Shown: positions 50,534-58,769, numbered from the stretch's first letter. The stretch: DNA of 64,000 bases from Streptococcus salivarius (GCF_000785515.1 NZ_CP009913.1:2062001-2126000); one strand, 5' to 3'. Notes: generated from the letters alone by a model not told the origin. Numbers and translations: made by a program.

Positions 50534-51679
50534 TTAAAAGAACCCCCAGTTAGATTTGGAATATTTTTTATTCTGTGTCACATAAAAATAAATAAAATGA
50601 ATGGCTATAGCTAGAGCGAAGATGGTTGCAATACTCAGCACTATTGTAGGATTCGAAGCGAAAACCAAAGAGAGAATCAAGGCAGCCAGATAGAGTGTCG
50701 CTTGAGCACAGTAGTAACTTTTCGAATAGCGAAGATAGTTTTTGTTATAGGGCCCATTTGCTAGGACAGCAGCTTGGAAGAGGCCAATTCCGATATAAAA
50801 GAAGCTGATTGCAACGAGAAGATTAGCCTCAGGATTCAGAAGAAAACCCATCGAAACTGTCATCAACATAAGCCCAATGAAAATAGGATAGTGACTATAA
50901 ATTATAAATAATCCCTTTTGATTGGATCCTTCGTCAATAGCATGGTCAAATTCACCAAAATAAAACAAGAACAGAGAAAGCATGATAACGAAATTAAGAA
51001 CCGAATATATCGAGAAATTCTCAACTGTAAAGAAGTTAACTAGCCCAATAACCATCTCTCCAAACGTAATAATGACAAGAAGGGAGACGCGCTCGATTAA
51101 ATGGGGAAGATTTACTTGGAAATGCTCATCTTTAGTAATCAAGAAAATTGGCACAATAAATGTTAGCAGAATACTAGCAATAAAGATATAGACTCCAACG
51201 TAAATAGGAAAAAGAGCTGCCAGATAGACTCCTAAGCTTTGTAGACCTGTCAACCATAGAAAACCTTTGATACTTTCCCGATCAGCACTATCGGTTGATC
51301 CTCTAAAAAACTGAACCAAATATTGAAAAAATAAGGTAAGGGTTAATGTGCCAACAGCCCAACAGGTATGATAGTACCATTGTTGCCAATTGTATCCAAT
51401 CATATTGGATATAAAGAGCATAAGTCCCATGTTGATAAACATGATTACCATGTTAAATAACGAGTTTGTTCCATAGCGATTGGTATAAATGGTTTGAATC
51501 ATCCAGGAATTGATGATAACCATGACAGAGATGAAGAAATCAAGTAAAGAGTCCCAAGCCAAAACACCGTTATGAATAGGGTGAATTAAAGCAGTTGCTT
51601 TTGAAATTGCAAAAACAAACACTAGGTCATAAAATAGTTCTGAAAATTCTACACGTTTATGCTTAATAAGAGTTGCCAT
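50534..51679 (-). CDS. Low temperature requirement A (LtrA) family membrane protein
   Basis: 381 residues, about ten membrane helices; N-terminal VEFSELFYDLVFVFAISK is the family signature and FGEMVIGL occurs in the middle. First described in Listeria as needed for growth in the cold; molecular function unknown. Inside the proposed element. Extended -10 TGT-TATAAT at 51712-51717. Confidence 0.85.
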   Translation of the reverse strand: MATLIKHKRVEFSELFYDLVFVFAISKATALIHPIHNGVLAWDSLLDFFISVMVIINSWMIQTIYTNRYGTNSLFNMVIMFINMGLMLFISNMIGYNWQQWYYHTCWAVGTLTLTLFFQYLVQFFRGSTDSADRESIKGFLWLTGLQSLGVYLAALFPIYVGVYIFIASILLTFIVPIFLITKDEHFQVNLPHLIERVSLLVIITFGEMVIGLVNFFTVENFSIYSVLNFVIMLSLFLFYFGEFDHAIDEGSNQKGLFIIYSHYPIFIGLMLMTVSMGFLLNPEANLLVAISFFYIGIGLFQAAVLANGPYNKNYLRYSKSYYCAQATLYLAALILSLVFASNPTIVLSIATIFALAIAIHFIYFYVTQNKKYSKSNWGFF

Positions 51680-52026
51680 CTTAAGACCTTTCTATTCTAG
51701 AAGTACAATTTATTATAACAGAAAATGGTAATGAGAGAAAAGGAGATGCTTAAATAACTTCATGTGACGCGAATTGTCAAAACCTTGGAGCACATTTACC
51801 TCATGTACCAACTCACAGGCAGAGTGTTTGATGATTGATAATGAAGAATGGGTAATGAAAAAATTATCGAAATGGATAGGGAATATCCCTTTTTATTTTG
51901 CTTTAAATCAGATTTTTGGATGGAATAGTAGATGATAAGACAAAATATCTTTGAAGATACAAAAAGACAAACGCCAAAAATGACGTTTGTCTACGTTCTG
52001 AGGTAGCCTTTAGGCTCCCTTTTTTC
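51680..52026. other. Spacer between LtrA and YeiH genes
   Basis: 347 nt. Holds the LtrA promoter (near 51715) and the YeiH terminator at 51961-51992. I see no coding sequence in the remaining A/T-rich part. Confidence 0.6.
51961..51992 (-). terminator. Terminator of the YeiH family gene
   Basis: Minus strand AGACAAACG/CGTTTGTCT stem followed by TTTTTG. Confidence 0.82.
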
Positions 52027-53037
52027 TTAGAAAATACCGATGAGTAATTGCATGCCAAGACTAGTCAGGATGATAGCAATCCAGCAAAGGGCTCCAAGAA
52101 GAATGGATTTTCCACTGGATTTGATCATAGCAACGAGGTTAGTTTTGAGACCAATAGCACTCATAGCCATGATGATGAGGAATTTGGAGAGCTGTTTGAG
52201 AGGTGAAAAGAAGCTATTGCTAACACCAAAAGAAGTAAGGACGGTAGTTAGCAGAGAAGCTAGGATGAAGTAGAGAATGAAAACGGGGAAGATTTTTTTA
52301 AGCTTTACTCCTTGGTTGTTGTCTTGTTGACGGCTTTGCCAATAGGAGAGGAAGAGAGTAATAGGGATAATAGCTAAGGTACGAGTCAGTTTGACAATGG
52401 TTGCAGATTCTAGAGTATTGGTATGATACAGACTATCCCAGGCGCTAGCTGTGGCTGTTACAGAGGAAGTATCGTTGACCGCAGTACCCGCAAAGAGAGC
52501 AAAACCTTCGTTGGAGAGATGGAGCCAAGAACCTAGAGTTGGAAAGATAAGAGCTGCCAAGACATTGAAGAAAAAGATAACAGAAATGGCTTGGGCTACT
52601 TCTTTTTCCTTGGCGTGAATAACAGGAGCAGTCGCTGCAATGGCAGAACCGCCACAGATAGAAGAGCCTACCCCAATCAAGGTAGCTAGCTTTGTATCCA
52701 TGTTAAAAAATCGTTGGAAAAAGAAAGCAATAATTAAAGCGATAGAAATAGTCGAAAGGATGACAGGAAGGGAAGATTTTCCAACTGCGAAAACTTGAGA
52801 GATATTGAGTCCAAAACCAAGTAAGATAACAGCATACTGAAGCAATTTTTTGGAGCTATAAGTCAAACCAGCATCCAGTTGTTTATAGGGAGTGAGAAAG
52901 GGGTAGAGAATCATTCCGATAAAAATGGCGAAAACAGGTGCTCCCACAACAGGCAGAAAGCCTCCTAAAACCCAAGAGATGATAGAAATGATCAGACAGA
53001 CTAACAGTCCTGCCCAATTTTTTGATAGAAATGACAT
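52027..53037 (-). CDS. YeiH / UPF0324 family membrane protein
   Basis: 336 residues, about ten helices, full length. Conserved [30 protein letters not shown] and the closing [11 protein letters not shown]. Often labelled putative sulfate exporter, which is not proven. Within the proposed element and transcribed in the same direction as LtrA. Confidence 0.87.
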   Translation of the reverse strand: MSFLSKNWAGLLVCLIISIISWVLGGFLPVVGAPVFAIFIGMILYPFLTPYKQLDAGLTYSSKKLLQYAVILLGFGLNISQVFAVGKSSLPVILSTISIALIIAFFFQRFFNMDTKLATLIGVGSSICGGSAIAATAPVIHAKEKEVAQAISVIFFFNVLAALIFPTLGSWLHLSNEGFALFAGTAVNDTSSVTATASAWDSLYHTNTLESATIVKLTRTLAIIPITLFLSYWQSRQQDNNQGVKLKKIFPVFILYFILASLLTTVLTSFGVSNSFFSPLKQLSKFLIIMAMSAIGLKTNLVAMIKSSGKSILLGALCWIAIILTSLGMQLLIGIF

Positions 53038-53352
53038 AAAAACCTCCGAAAATAAATACTTCTTATTATAATCTTATCTGTCAGAAAAGTAAAATAGAAA
53101 GTAGGAATAAGGTTGTAAATTAACGGAATTTTGCGGTCAGAGAGCTTTTGTAGTTTAATAGATATATGTTCTTTGATCAATAAGGATGCAAATGTGGCAT
53201 ATGTTATTGAAAAAAATGAATTTGATGAGCCTGGATATGTGAAGTAATTATGTGAGATAAGAAAATAAATAAGAGAGTTGAAAATGTACTGCACCCCAAA
53301 AGTTAGACAGAAAAAATCTAACTTTTGGGATCAGTACATATCCTCGCTTTTT
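53038..53352. other. Spacer between YeiH gene and XRE regulator
   Basis: 315 nt. Contains the inverted repeat at 53287-53338. A short open stretch on plus (about 53160-53249, ending YVIEKNEFDEPGYVK) has coding-like codons but no start; it may be a gene scrap. Otherwise nothing recognised. Confidence 0.4.
53287..53338. repeat. Inverted repeat resembling fused insertion sequence ends
   Basis: Arms of about 20 bp: TGTACTG..CCCAAAAGTTAGA and its complement TCTAACTTTTGGG..CAGTACA, separated by about 8 bp. TGTACTG with CCAAAAGTTAGAC looks like an IS3-family terminus. It may also terminate the XRE transcript. Confidence 0.6.
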
Positions 53353-53862
53353 TTAATCTAATAGGTCCTTATTTTCAATTAAGAGTTCTAGTGGGGATTT
53401 ATCTCTTGCTACAATAAAACCAGGTTCATATTGGTTATGAAATGTTCTTTTCTGAGAAGTTGGATCAATATACAACTCATCTCCATCTTCTGTGTATAGC
53501 TGGTTGCCTCTTGTTAGGTAAAGTAAATCCTCTAAGTACTGTCCATCAGTTTGTAGAAAATGTTCGATGTATTTGACAGCCTTTAAGATCTCACTTACTT
53601 TATCAGAGTATTCATTCGATTCAAGAACACTCTTTTCTAATTCAATCTCCTTACTCGTTCCAAAAAGTTGAGTTGGAGTTGCATTAAAATATTCTGCTAT
53701 CTTATCTAAATTTGCAAAGGTAGGATAGCTTTTTTGTTTTTCATAATCAGAGATGGACTGTTTACCAATTCCTAAGTCTTCAGCTAGTTGAGTTTGACTT
53801 ACTCCTTTTTCTATGCGTAGTCGTGCCAAATTGGGTCCAAAATTTTGAATAATAAAGGTCAT
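53353..53862 (-). CDS. XRE family transcriptional regulator
   Basis: 169 residues; N-terminal helix-turn-helix (about 8-65: RLRIEKGVSQTQLAEDLGIGKQSISDYEK) and an uncharacterised C-terminal part. Divergent from the Rep gene; its own promoter contains a TGTAA/TTACA palindrome, as expected for a self-controlled element regulator. Confidence 0.88.
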   Translation of the reverse strand: MTFIIQNFGPNLARLRIEKGVSQTQLAEDLGIGKQSISDYEKQKSYPTFANLDKIAEYFNATPTQLFGTSKEIELEKSVLESNEYSDKVSEILKAVKYIEHFLQTDGQYLEDLLYLTRGNQLYTEDGDELYIDPTSQKRTFHNQYEPGFIVARDKSPLELLIENKDLLD

Positions 53863-53890
53863 GGGAAACTCCTGTTTTTATTTTTAACTT

Positions 53891-53919
53891 ATTTTATCAC
53901 CTGTAAACTTACAAATCAA
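53891..53919 (-). promoter_or_regulatory. XRE regulator promoter with operator
   Basis: Minus strand TTGATT, 17-bp spacer, TAAAAT with TGA. The palindrome TGTAAACTTACA (53902-53913) fills most of the spacer. Confidence 0.68.
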
Positions 53920-53927
53920 GTTTTTAG

Positions 53928-53956
53928 TTGACTACCCCAAATATTTTTTGTAAAAT
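53928..53956 (+). promoter_or_regulatory. Promoter of the rep-xis-int genes
   Basis: TTGACT, 17-bp spacer, TAAAAT, facing away from the XRE promoter with 8 bp between the two -35 hexamers. Confidence 0.7.
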
Positions 53957-53960
53957 ATAT

Positions 53961-53984
53961 TTATAACTTATAAATAAGTTATAA
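53961..53984. promoter_or_regulatory. 24-bp palindromic operator candidate
   Basis: Perfect 11-bp arms TTATAACTTAT around AA, directly downstream of the rep -10. Likely regulator binding site. Confidence 0.6.
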
Positions 53985-54074
53985 ATGATACAAAATAGCT
54001 CATATGTTTAGGAATAGTGAGTGAGGAGGAAGTTGAAGACGAGACTATGACTTATGACTATTCGAAGCCTTGGA

Positions 54075-54193
54075 GCTAGAAATTGTGTGGACAAGGACAA
54101 GGGACGAGCCTGACGGGAAGTCAGGCGAAGTCCTGCGGACTGCCGTCCAGACAATTTCTAGCCAAGCAAAAGCTGGCTATTCTAACAGCCAGC
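54075..54193 (+). other. Candidate origin (dso/oriT-like) with nested hairpins
   Basis: 18-bp outer arms 54075-54092 and 54145-54162 (one mismatch) enclose two perfect hairpins: CCTGAC/GTCAGG (54109-54125) and AGTCC/GGACT (54129-54141). A third, GCTGGCT/AGCCAGC, follows at 54172-54193. Richer in GC than the surroundings. Lies 105 nt before the Rep_trans gene, the usual place for its nick site. Confidence 0.6.
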
Positions 54194-54297
54194 AAAAAGG
54201 GACACTTAGGACAACGTCCAAAGAACGACGGAACGAGCAAACGTTGATTTTACGGTGTTTCTGAGGCCTAAAAAATCTAAAAGAAGGGGGGACAATT

Positions 54298-55275
54298 TTG
54301 TTGGTTTCTATACAAGATTTAAGAAGCATTCAAGAACGATGTGATGTAGGAGAATTAGTACAGAGGTTAGATGTCAGTATCGATAGACTAACGGTTATCT
54401 GGGATACTGATACTGGTTCTCTAAGACGGATTTTCAAAAATCTGAAACAGGCAATAAGTACAAGAGTTGACTCATTTGAAATACATGATAACGTGCGAGA
54501 TGATGTCTTTACTTTAGCTAAAGATTTTAATGAGTATGATTCAATCAATATTATATTTTTTCAATTATCCACTTATGGAGGTGAACAATTGATTCGGATT
54601 GATTTCAATCCTAACACTTTAAAAGAATTTGATGGAATGAAAGTATGGAGGCAATTAATGTACTTTGCCAGATTGAATTCATTGACGGTACGATTGTCTC
54701 GTTTTGATTTGGCATTTGACATTCTCAACAGGCCTGAGATCGTTAATTTGCAACATATTAAAGGTGGTGTTACCCATAAGGTCTTCTATGGTCGAGGGGG
54801 CGAATTAGAGACGAAATATTGGGGTTCTAGCGGTAGTAATGTACAAGTTAGGTTATATGATAAGAATAAAGAAATCATTGCTCACAAGCGTGAAGAGAAG
54901 CTAGATTTGGCTGTAAATCCGTTTTGGTGGAGACTAGAGTTCCAACTCAGAACCAAAGCGATTGGGGAGGAGATGGTCCAAGATATTATGAATCGACTTG
55001 ATAATTTCGGATTTTATAAGCTAGATCATATTCGAGTGGAGCAAAGAGCATTTACAATTATCTTTGTCAACAATCCTGAACTGTTGTCATTGGCTTTTCC
55101 AAATTTAAAATCAGATAGCATCAAAAAGAAAAAAACAAGAGTCCGCAAACTATTGAGAGAAGAAACGAACCAATTTGCGGAAGAATTAAAAGAAGTATTA
55201 ATACAGAATCTCCCTAAATTAAATACAGAATTACAACTACTTGTAGGTGAGTTTCTGACTTTAGAAAATCAATAA
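54298..55275 (+). CDS. Rep_trans family replication initiator / MobT-like relaxase
   Basis: 325 residues of the replication initiation factor family (PF02486), which includes plasmid RCR initiators and relaxases of ICEBs1 and Tn916 type. Visible: DRLTVIWDTD near the N-terminus, RLSRFDLAFD, WGSSGSNVQVRLYDKNKE (catalytic Tyr expected in RLYDK), WWRLEFQLR. Start TTG at 54298 follows AAGGGGGGA. It lacks an extra N-terminal HTH. It could replicate the excised circle, nick it for transfer, or both. Confidence 0.85.
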   Translation: MLVSIQDLRSIQERCDVGELVQRLDVSIDRLTVIWDTDTGSLRRIFKNLKQAISTRVDSFEIHDNVRDDVFTLAKDFNEYDSINIIFFQLSTYGGEQLIRIDFNPNTLKEFDGMKVWRQLMYFARLNSLTVRLSRFDLAFDILNRPEIVNLQHIKGGVTHKVFYGRGGELETKYWGSSGSNVQVRLYDKNKEIIAHKREEKLDLAVNPFWWRLEFQLRTKAIGEEMVQDIMNRLDNFGFYKLDHIRVEQRAFTIIFVNNPELLSLAFPNLKSDSIKKKKTRVRKLLREETNQFAEELKEVLIQNLPKLNTELQLLVGEFLTLENQ

Positions 55276-55286
55276 GGAGGATAACT

Positions 55287-55475
55287 ATGGATCATAATTT
55301 AATTAGCAACAAAGAATTAATTGAAATGGGCTATCGCCCTCACACTGCAAATGATATCATCCATCAGGCAAGAGAATTACTTGTCTCACGAGGCTATACA
55401 TTTTATAATCGCAAACGTTTGATGGTTGTTCCAAAAAGTGTTGTAAATGAGATTCTAGGAACTGAGGTGGCGTAA
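55287..55475 (+). CDS. DUF3173 protein, likely excisionase
   Basis: 62 residues; SNKELIEMGYRPHTANDIIHQAR...RGYTFYNRKRL is the DUF3173 pattern, found beside integrases of streptococcal elements. A recombination directionality role is inferred from position and size. AGGAGG site; 1 nt before int. Confidence 0.85.
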   Translation: MDHNLISNKELIEMGYRPHTANDIIHQARELLVSRGYTFYNRKRLMVVPKSVVNEILGTEVA

Positions 55476-55476
55476 T

Positions 55477-56616
55477 ATGGCAAGTGTTCGTTATCGAAAG
55501 CGAGGAGATAGTAATTTATGGACCTATGAAATTCGTAGCGAAGGGAAAACTGTTGTTCATAATAGCGGTTTTAAAACAAAAAAACTTGCAGAGTCAGAAG
55601 CTGAACCGATTCTGCAAGAACTTCGTTTAGGAAAAAGAATTTCTAGAGATATTTCTCTTGTAGATCTGTATCAAGAATGGCTTGAACTAAAAATTCTACC
55701 GAGTAGTAGGTCGGAAGAGACAAAGAAAAAATATCTTCTCCGTAAAAACACAATTGAAAGATTATTTGGAAATAAAAAAGTCACTCAAATTCGTGCGAGT
55801 GAATACCAAAGAATTATGAATAAGTATGGACAAACAGTTGGTAGAAATTTTCTTGGTAGATTGAATACTGGGATTCATCAGAGCATCCAAATGGCAATTG
55901 CCGACAAAGTTCTAATTGATGATTTTACACAACATGTCGAGTTATTTTCATCCAAAGAACAACAGATGACAGAAGAGAAATATTTACATACAGAAAGGGA
56001 CTATCTGGATTTACTTTTAGCAGTAAAGAAAAAATTTGATTACCAACGTTCAATTGTTCCTTATATCATCTATTTTCTATTAAAAACAGGCATGAGGTTT
56101 GGAGAGTTAATAGCGTTAACTTGGAATGAAGTTGACTTTGACAGAGGACTGCTAAAAACATATAGGAGGTTTAATACCCTTTCTCATAAATTTGTCCCTC
56201 CAAAAAACAAAACGTCTATTCGGATGGTACCGATAGACGAAGAATGTATTAAGATATTACAAGACCTAAAAATTGAACAGGAGAAGGCTAATAAAGAGCT
56301 AGGAATCAAGAATAGGTATAAAATGATTTTTCAGCATTATGGATATATTCACTTGGTACCAGATATTGCAAGTGTCAATAAAGCTTTGAGTGTTCTTTTA
56401 AATGAATTAGATATTTATCCAATTATCACGACAAAAGGAGCACGTCATACCTATGGAAGCTACCTCTGGCACAAAGGATTTGACCTTGGAGTTATTGCAA
56501 AAATTCTAGGGCATAAAGATATTTCAATGTTAGTAGAAGTATATGGACACACTTTAGAAGAGAAAATTTTTGAAGAATTTAATCAAATTAGAGATGTCTG
56601 GAAAGATTGCTCATAA
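55477..56616 (+). CDS. int: Tyrosine recombinase / integrase
   Basis: 379 residues. N-terminal arm-binding region (1-60), SAM-like core-binding domain (about 61-150) and catalytic domain (about 170-379). Catalytic residues: Arg207 (GMRFGE), Lys243, K320-x-x-R323-H (Lys in place of the usual first His), His346 (LGHKD), Tyr356 (EVYGHTL). Points at the tRNA-Lys 3' end 87 nt away. Appears intact. Confidence 0.94.
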   Translation: MASVRYRKRGDSNLWTYEIRSEGKTVVHNSGFKTKKLAESEAEPILQELRLGKRISRDISLVDLYQEWLELKILPSSRSEETKKKYLLRKNTIERLFGNKKVTQIRASEYQRIMNKYGQTVGRNFLGRLNTGIHQSIQMAIADKVLIDDFTQHVELFSSKEQQMTEEKYLHTERDYLDLLLAVKKKFDYQRSIVPYIIYFLLKTGMRFGELIALTWNEVDFDRGLLKTYRRFNTLSHKFVPPKNKTSIRMVPIDEECIKILQDLKIEQEKANKELGIKNRYKMIFQHYGYIHLVPDIASVNKALSVLLNELDIYPIITTKGARHTYGSYLWHKGFDLGVIAKILGHKDISMLVEVYGHTLEEKIFEEFNQIRDVWKDCS

Positions 56617-56623
56617 AAAAATG

Positions 56624-56644
56624 TGGGGCAAATGATGGGGCAAA
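56624..56644 (+). repeat. Right paired TGGGGCAAA repeats (likely integrase arm sites)
   Basis: Copies at 56624-56632 and 56636-56644, 12 bp apart, same orientation as the left pair. Confidence 0.6.
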
Positions 56645-56660
56645 TCAGTTATAGACAAGC

Positions 56661-56688
56661 AAAAAAGCCTTATAAATCAAGGCTTTTT
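56661..56688. terminator. Bidirectional terminator between int and tRNA-Lys
   Basis: AAAAAGCCTT/AAGGCTTTTT with 8-nt loop. Ends int and, from the other side, tRNA-Lys. Confidence 0.88.
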
Positions 56689-56702
56689 CCTGTTGATTTA
56701 GA

Positions 56703-56713
56703 TGCCCCCTACA
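56703..56713. repeat. Proposed right attachment core, in the tRNA-Lys 3' end
   Basis: TGCCCCCTACA, identical to 50210-50220; forms the acceptor 3' strand and part of the T arm, so the tRNA stays whole. Confidence 0.65.
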
Positions 56714-56775
56714 GGGCTCGAACCTGTGACCCATGGATTAAGAGTCCACTGCTCTACCAACTGAGCTAAGGAGGC
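56703..56775 (-). tRNA. tRNA-Lys (anticodon CTT)
   Basis: 73 nt. Acceptor GCCTCCT/AGGGGGC with discriminator A, D loop AGCTCAGTTGGTAGAGC, anticodon loop CTCTTAA, T arm with GTTCGAGCC. CCA not encoded. Integration target. Confidence 0.96.
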
Positions 56776-56945
56776 TGGATGCTGTATTGGTACCGATGAT
56801 CCACCGTTTGTATTGAACCCGCGACGTAAAAAAGCAGGTGGGCGACTCGCTACTAACTTCAGTTGCTTCTGGGTGAGCCAGCCTGCACACTGTTAATAGA
56901 CCTCTGTCTCCCGATAATACAAAAATTAGTCGGTCAACACTTATA
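56776..56945 (-). ncRNA. Possible 6S-like (ssrS) or other structured RNA upstream of tRNA-Lys
   Basis: About 170 nt between rarA and tRNA-Lys without a credible reading frame, markedly more GC-rich than intergenic DNA here. Contains CTGG..CCAG, GGTACC, CCACC..GGTGG and CCGATAAT..ATTAGTCGG pairing blocks. In Bacillus a 6S RNA gene adjoins rarA, which suggests ssrS; I could not draw the full 6S fold, so identity is open. Confidence 0.4.
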
Positions 56946-57057
56946 TGTGGATTCGTATACCACAGCAATTTCTATGTTTTTATAATACCACTTTTGAAAA
57001 TTATTGCAAGAGGAAAAATCAATTTTATTGCAATCGTTTTCGTTGATTCCTCTCGTA

Positions 57058-58326
57058 TTACCTAGATAACTTATCGATCCGTTCTTTATTAGCTCCAAGA
57101 GCTCTTTCATATTTCCCGGTTTCATTGGGTTGGAAATAATTCACACCTCTTAATTTATCCGGAAGATATTGTTGTTTGACCCACTTTTCAGGATAAGCAT
57201 GGGGATACTTGTAATCTTGTGCATTGCCCAGTTCCTTGCTTCCAGCATAGTGTCCATCTCTCAAATGACGAGGAATAGGTAAATTCCCTGATTTTCTAAG
57301 GTCTGCCAAGGCAGCATCCATAGCCATATAAGCCGAATTCGACTTAGGAGATAAAGCTAAGTCAACAACTACATTGGCAATCAAAATACGCGCCTCTGGG
57401 AAACCTACTTTCTGTGCAGCTTCCAAAGCTGTAACCGTGTGAACTTGCGCATCAGGATTAGCTAAACCAATATCCTCGTACGCAATCACAGTCAAGCGTC
57501 GTGCTAGACTAGGGAGATCTCCTGCTTCAACCAAACGTGCTGCATAGTGAAGACTGGCATTAACATCAGAGCCTCGAATAGATTTTTGCAAAGCAGAAAG
57601 TACATCATAGTGTCCATCACCGTCTTTATCCATGGTGATATAGCTACGTTGTAAACTATTTTCCACTGTATCTAAAGTAATATGGCGAAGCCCATCTTCT
57701 GAAGCTGGCGTCGACATGACAGCTAAATCTAAGGAATTATAAGCCGAACGTAAATCACCATTAGTAGCCGTAGCAATAAAATCTAGAGCATCCTCATCTA
57801 ACTGGACATCAAAGTCAAAGCCACGCTCCTTGTCCTCTAGAACACCTAGTATAGCTTCCTTAATATCCTCGTTAGAGAGTGGTTCCAACTCAAATATTTG
57901 TACACGACTACGGATGGCTGGTGTGACAGAAAAAAACGGATTCTCCGTTGTAGCCCCAATCATGATAATATTACCATTCTCTAAGAGTGGCAATAAAAAG
58001 TCTTGTTTAGCTTTATCCAAACGATGAATCTCATCTAGAAGCAGAACTAAGCCACCTGAAAATTTAGCCTCTTCCGCAATTTCCTGTAGGCGTTTCTTGC
58101 TATCAACAGTAGCATTAAAGGTTCTAAAAGCAAATTTTGTTGTTCCTGCAATAGCACTAGCTATTGAGGTCTTCCCGATTCCTGGTGGCCCGTAGAGAAT
58201 CATTGACGACAGCATATTCGCTTCTACCATACGGCGAATAATTTTACCTTCACCAACCAAATGCTTCTGACCAATCACCTCTGAAATTGTACGTGGACGC
58301 ATGCGTAGAGCAAGATTATCTGGCAT
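57058..58326 (-). CDS. rarA: Replication-associated recombination protein RarA (MgsA)
   Basis: 422 residues, AAA+ ATPase related to clamp loaders that acts at stalled forks. Walker A GPPGIGKT (46-53), Walker B LLLDEIHR, GATTENP sensor 1, C-terminal MgsA domain. Divergent from rpmB; -10 TATAAT at 58357-58362. Confidence 0.95.
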   Translation of the reverse strand: MPDNLALRMRPRTISEVIGQKHLVGEGKIIRRMVEANMLSSMILYGPPGIGKTSIASAIAGTTKFAFRTFNATVDSKKRLQEIAEEAKFSGGLVLLLDEIHRLDKAKQDFLLPLLENGNIIMIGATTENPFFSVTPAIRSRVQIFELEPLSNEDIKEAILGVLEDKERGFDFDVQLDEDALDFIATATNGDLRSAYNSLDLAVMSTPASEDGLRHITLDTVENSLQRSYITMDKDGDGHYDVLSALQKSIRGSDVNASLHYAARLVEAGDLPSLARRLTVIAYEDIGLANPDAQVHTVTALEAAQKVGFPEARILIANVVVDLALSPKSNSAYMAMDAALADLRKSGNLPIPRHLRDGHYAGSKELGNAQDYKYPHAYPEKWVKQQYLPDKLRGVNYFQPNETGKYERALGANKERIDKLSR

Positions 58327-58407
58327 CTTCTCTCCTTTTTTAACTGATTTTTTCTTATTATAATAAGCATATACTATTTTGTTATAAAAAGAAATTATAA
58401 ATAGTTC

Positions 58408-58436
58408 TTGTCAAACCTAAATTCTTATGATAGAAT
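58408..58436 (+). promoter_or_regulatory. rpmB promoter
   Basis: TTGTCA, 17-bp spacer, TAGAAT with TGA. The 60-nt leader has a TGTG/CACA hairpin and AGGAGG. Confidence 0.75.
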
Positions 58437-58495
58437 GTTTTGGTATGTGGTGCTAGCACATCCGTAATAAATTCTACCTAGGAGGAAAACACGAA

Positions 58496-58684
58496 ATGGC
58501 TAAAGTATGTTACTTTACAGGACGTAAAACTGTTTCTGGAAACAACCGTTCACACGCTATGAACAAAACTAAACGTGCCGTTAAACCTAACCTTCAAAAA
58601 GTTACTATCCTTGTTGATGGTAAACCTAAAAAAGTTTGGGCTTCAGCTCGTGCGCTTAAATCTGGTAAAGTTGAACGCGTTTAA
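58496..58684 (+). CDS. rpmB: Ribosomal protein L28
   Basis: 62 residues; [21 protein letters not shown]. Zinc-free form: the CxxC pairs are missing. Monocistronic. Confidence 0.96.
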   Translation: MAKVCYFTGRKTVSGNNRSHAMNKTKRAVKPNLQKVTILVDGKPKKVWASARALKSGKVERV

Positions 58685-58699
58685 TCTTATTGGATATTA

Positions 58700-58729
58700 A
58701 GAGAGATGGCTTCAGTCGTCTCTTTTTTT
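58700..58729 (+). terminator. rpmB terminator
   Basis: GAGAGATGGC/GTCGTCTCT stem with short loop then seven T. Confidence 0.82.
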
Positions 58730-58763
58730 GTTCATCGTCTTTCCCTTTTGGCTATACTTATGT

Positions 58764-58769
58764 TATAAT
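58764..58769 (+). promoter_or_regulatory. Extended -10 promoter of ireB-ruvX
   Basis: TGT-TATAAT about 40 nt before ireB; no good -35. Confidence 0.55.

Larger units (their letters stand above)
50210..56713 (+). mobile_element. Proposed 6.5-kb integrated element at tRNA-Lys(CTT)
   Basis: Contents: IS30-type remnant, LtrA and YeiH family genes, XRE regulator, Rep_trans initiator or relaxase with structured leader, DUF3173 protein and tyrosine integrase. The integrase adjoins the tRNA 3' end, as in many tRNA-integrated elements. Ends are 11-bp direct repeats; paired TGGGGCAAA repeats lie inside each end. It lacks a conjugation module, so it would be an integrative mobilisable or plasmid-like element. 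That the two membrane genes are cargo rests on the left boundary. Confidence 0.65.

Noticed and set aside
53001..53294. 97-residue open frame on minus overlapping the YeiH gene start
   Set aside because: It overlaps a well-supported gene in another frame, has no ribosome site and resembles nothing I know.
54070..54264. 64-residue open frame on plus
   Set aside because: It lies within the nested hairpins of the candidate origin, has no ribosome site and a composition unlike protein; the repeats explain the sequence better.
56934..57125. 63-residue open frame overlapping the end of rarA
   Set aside because: Overlaps rarA in another frame with no start signal.
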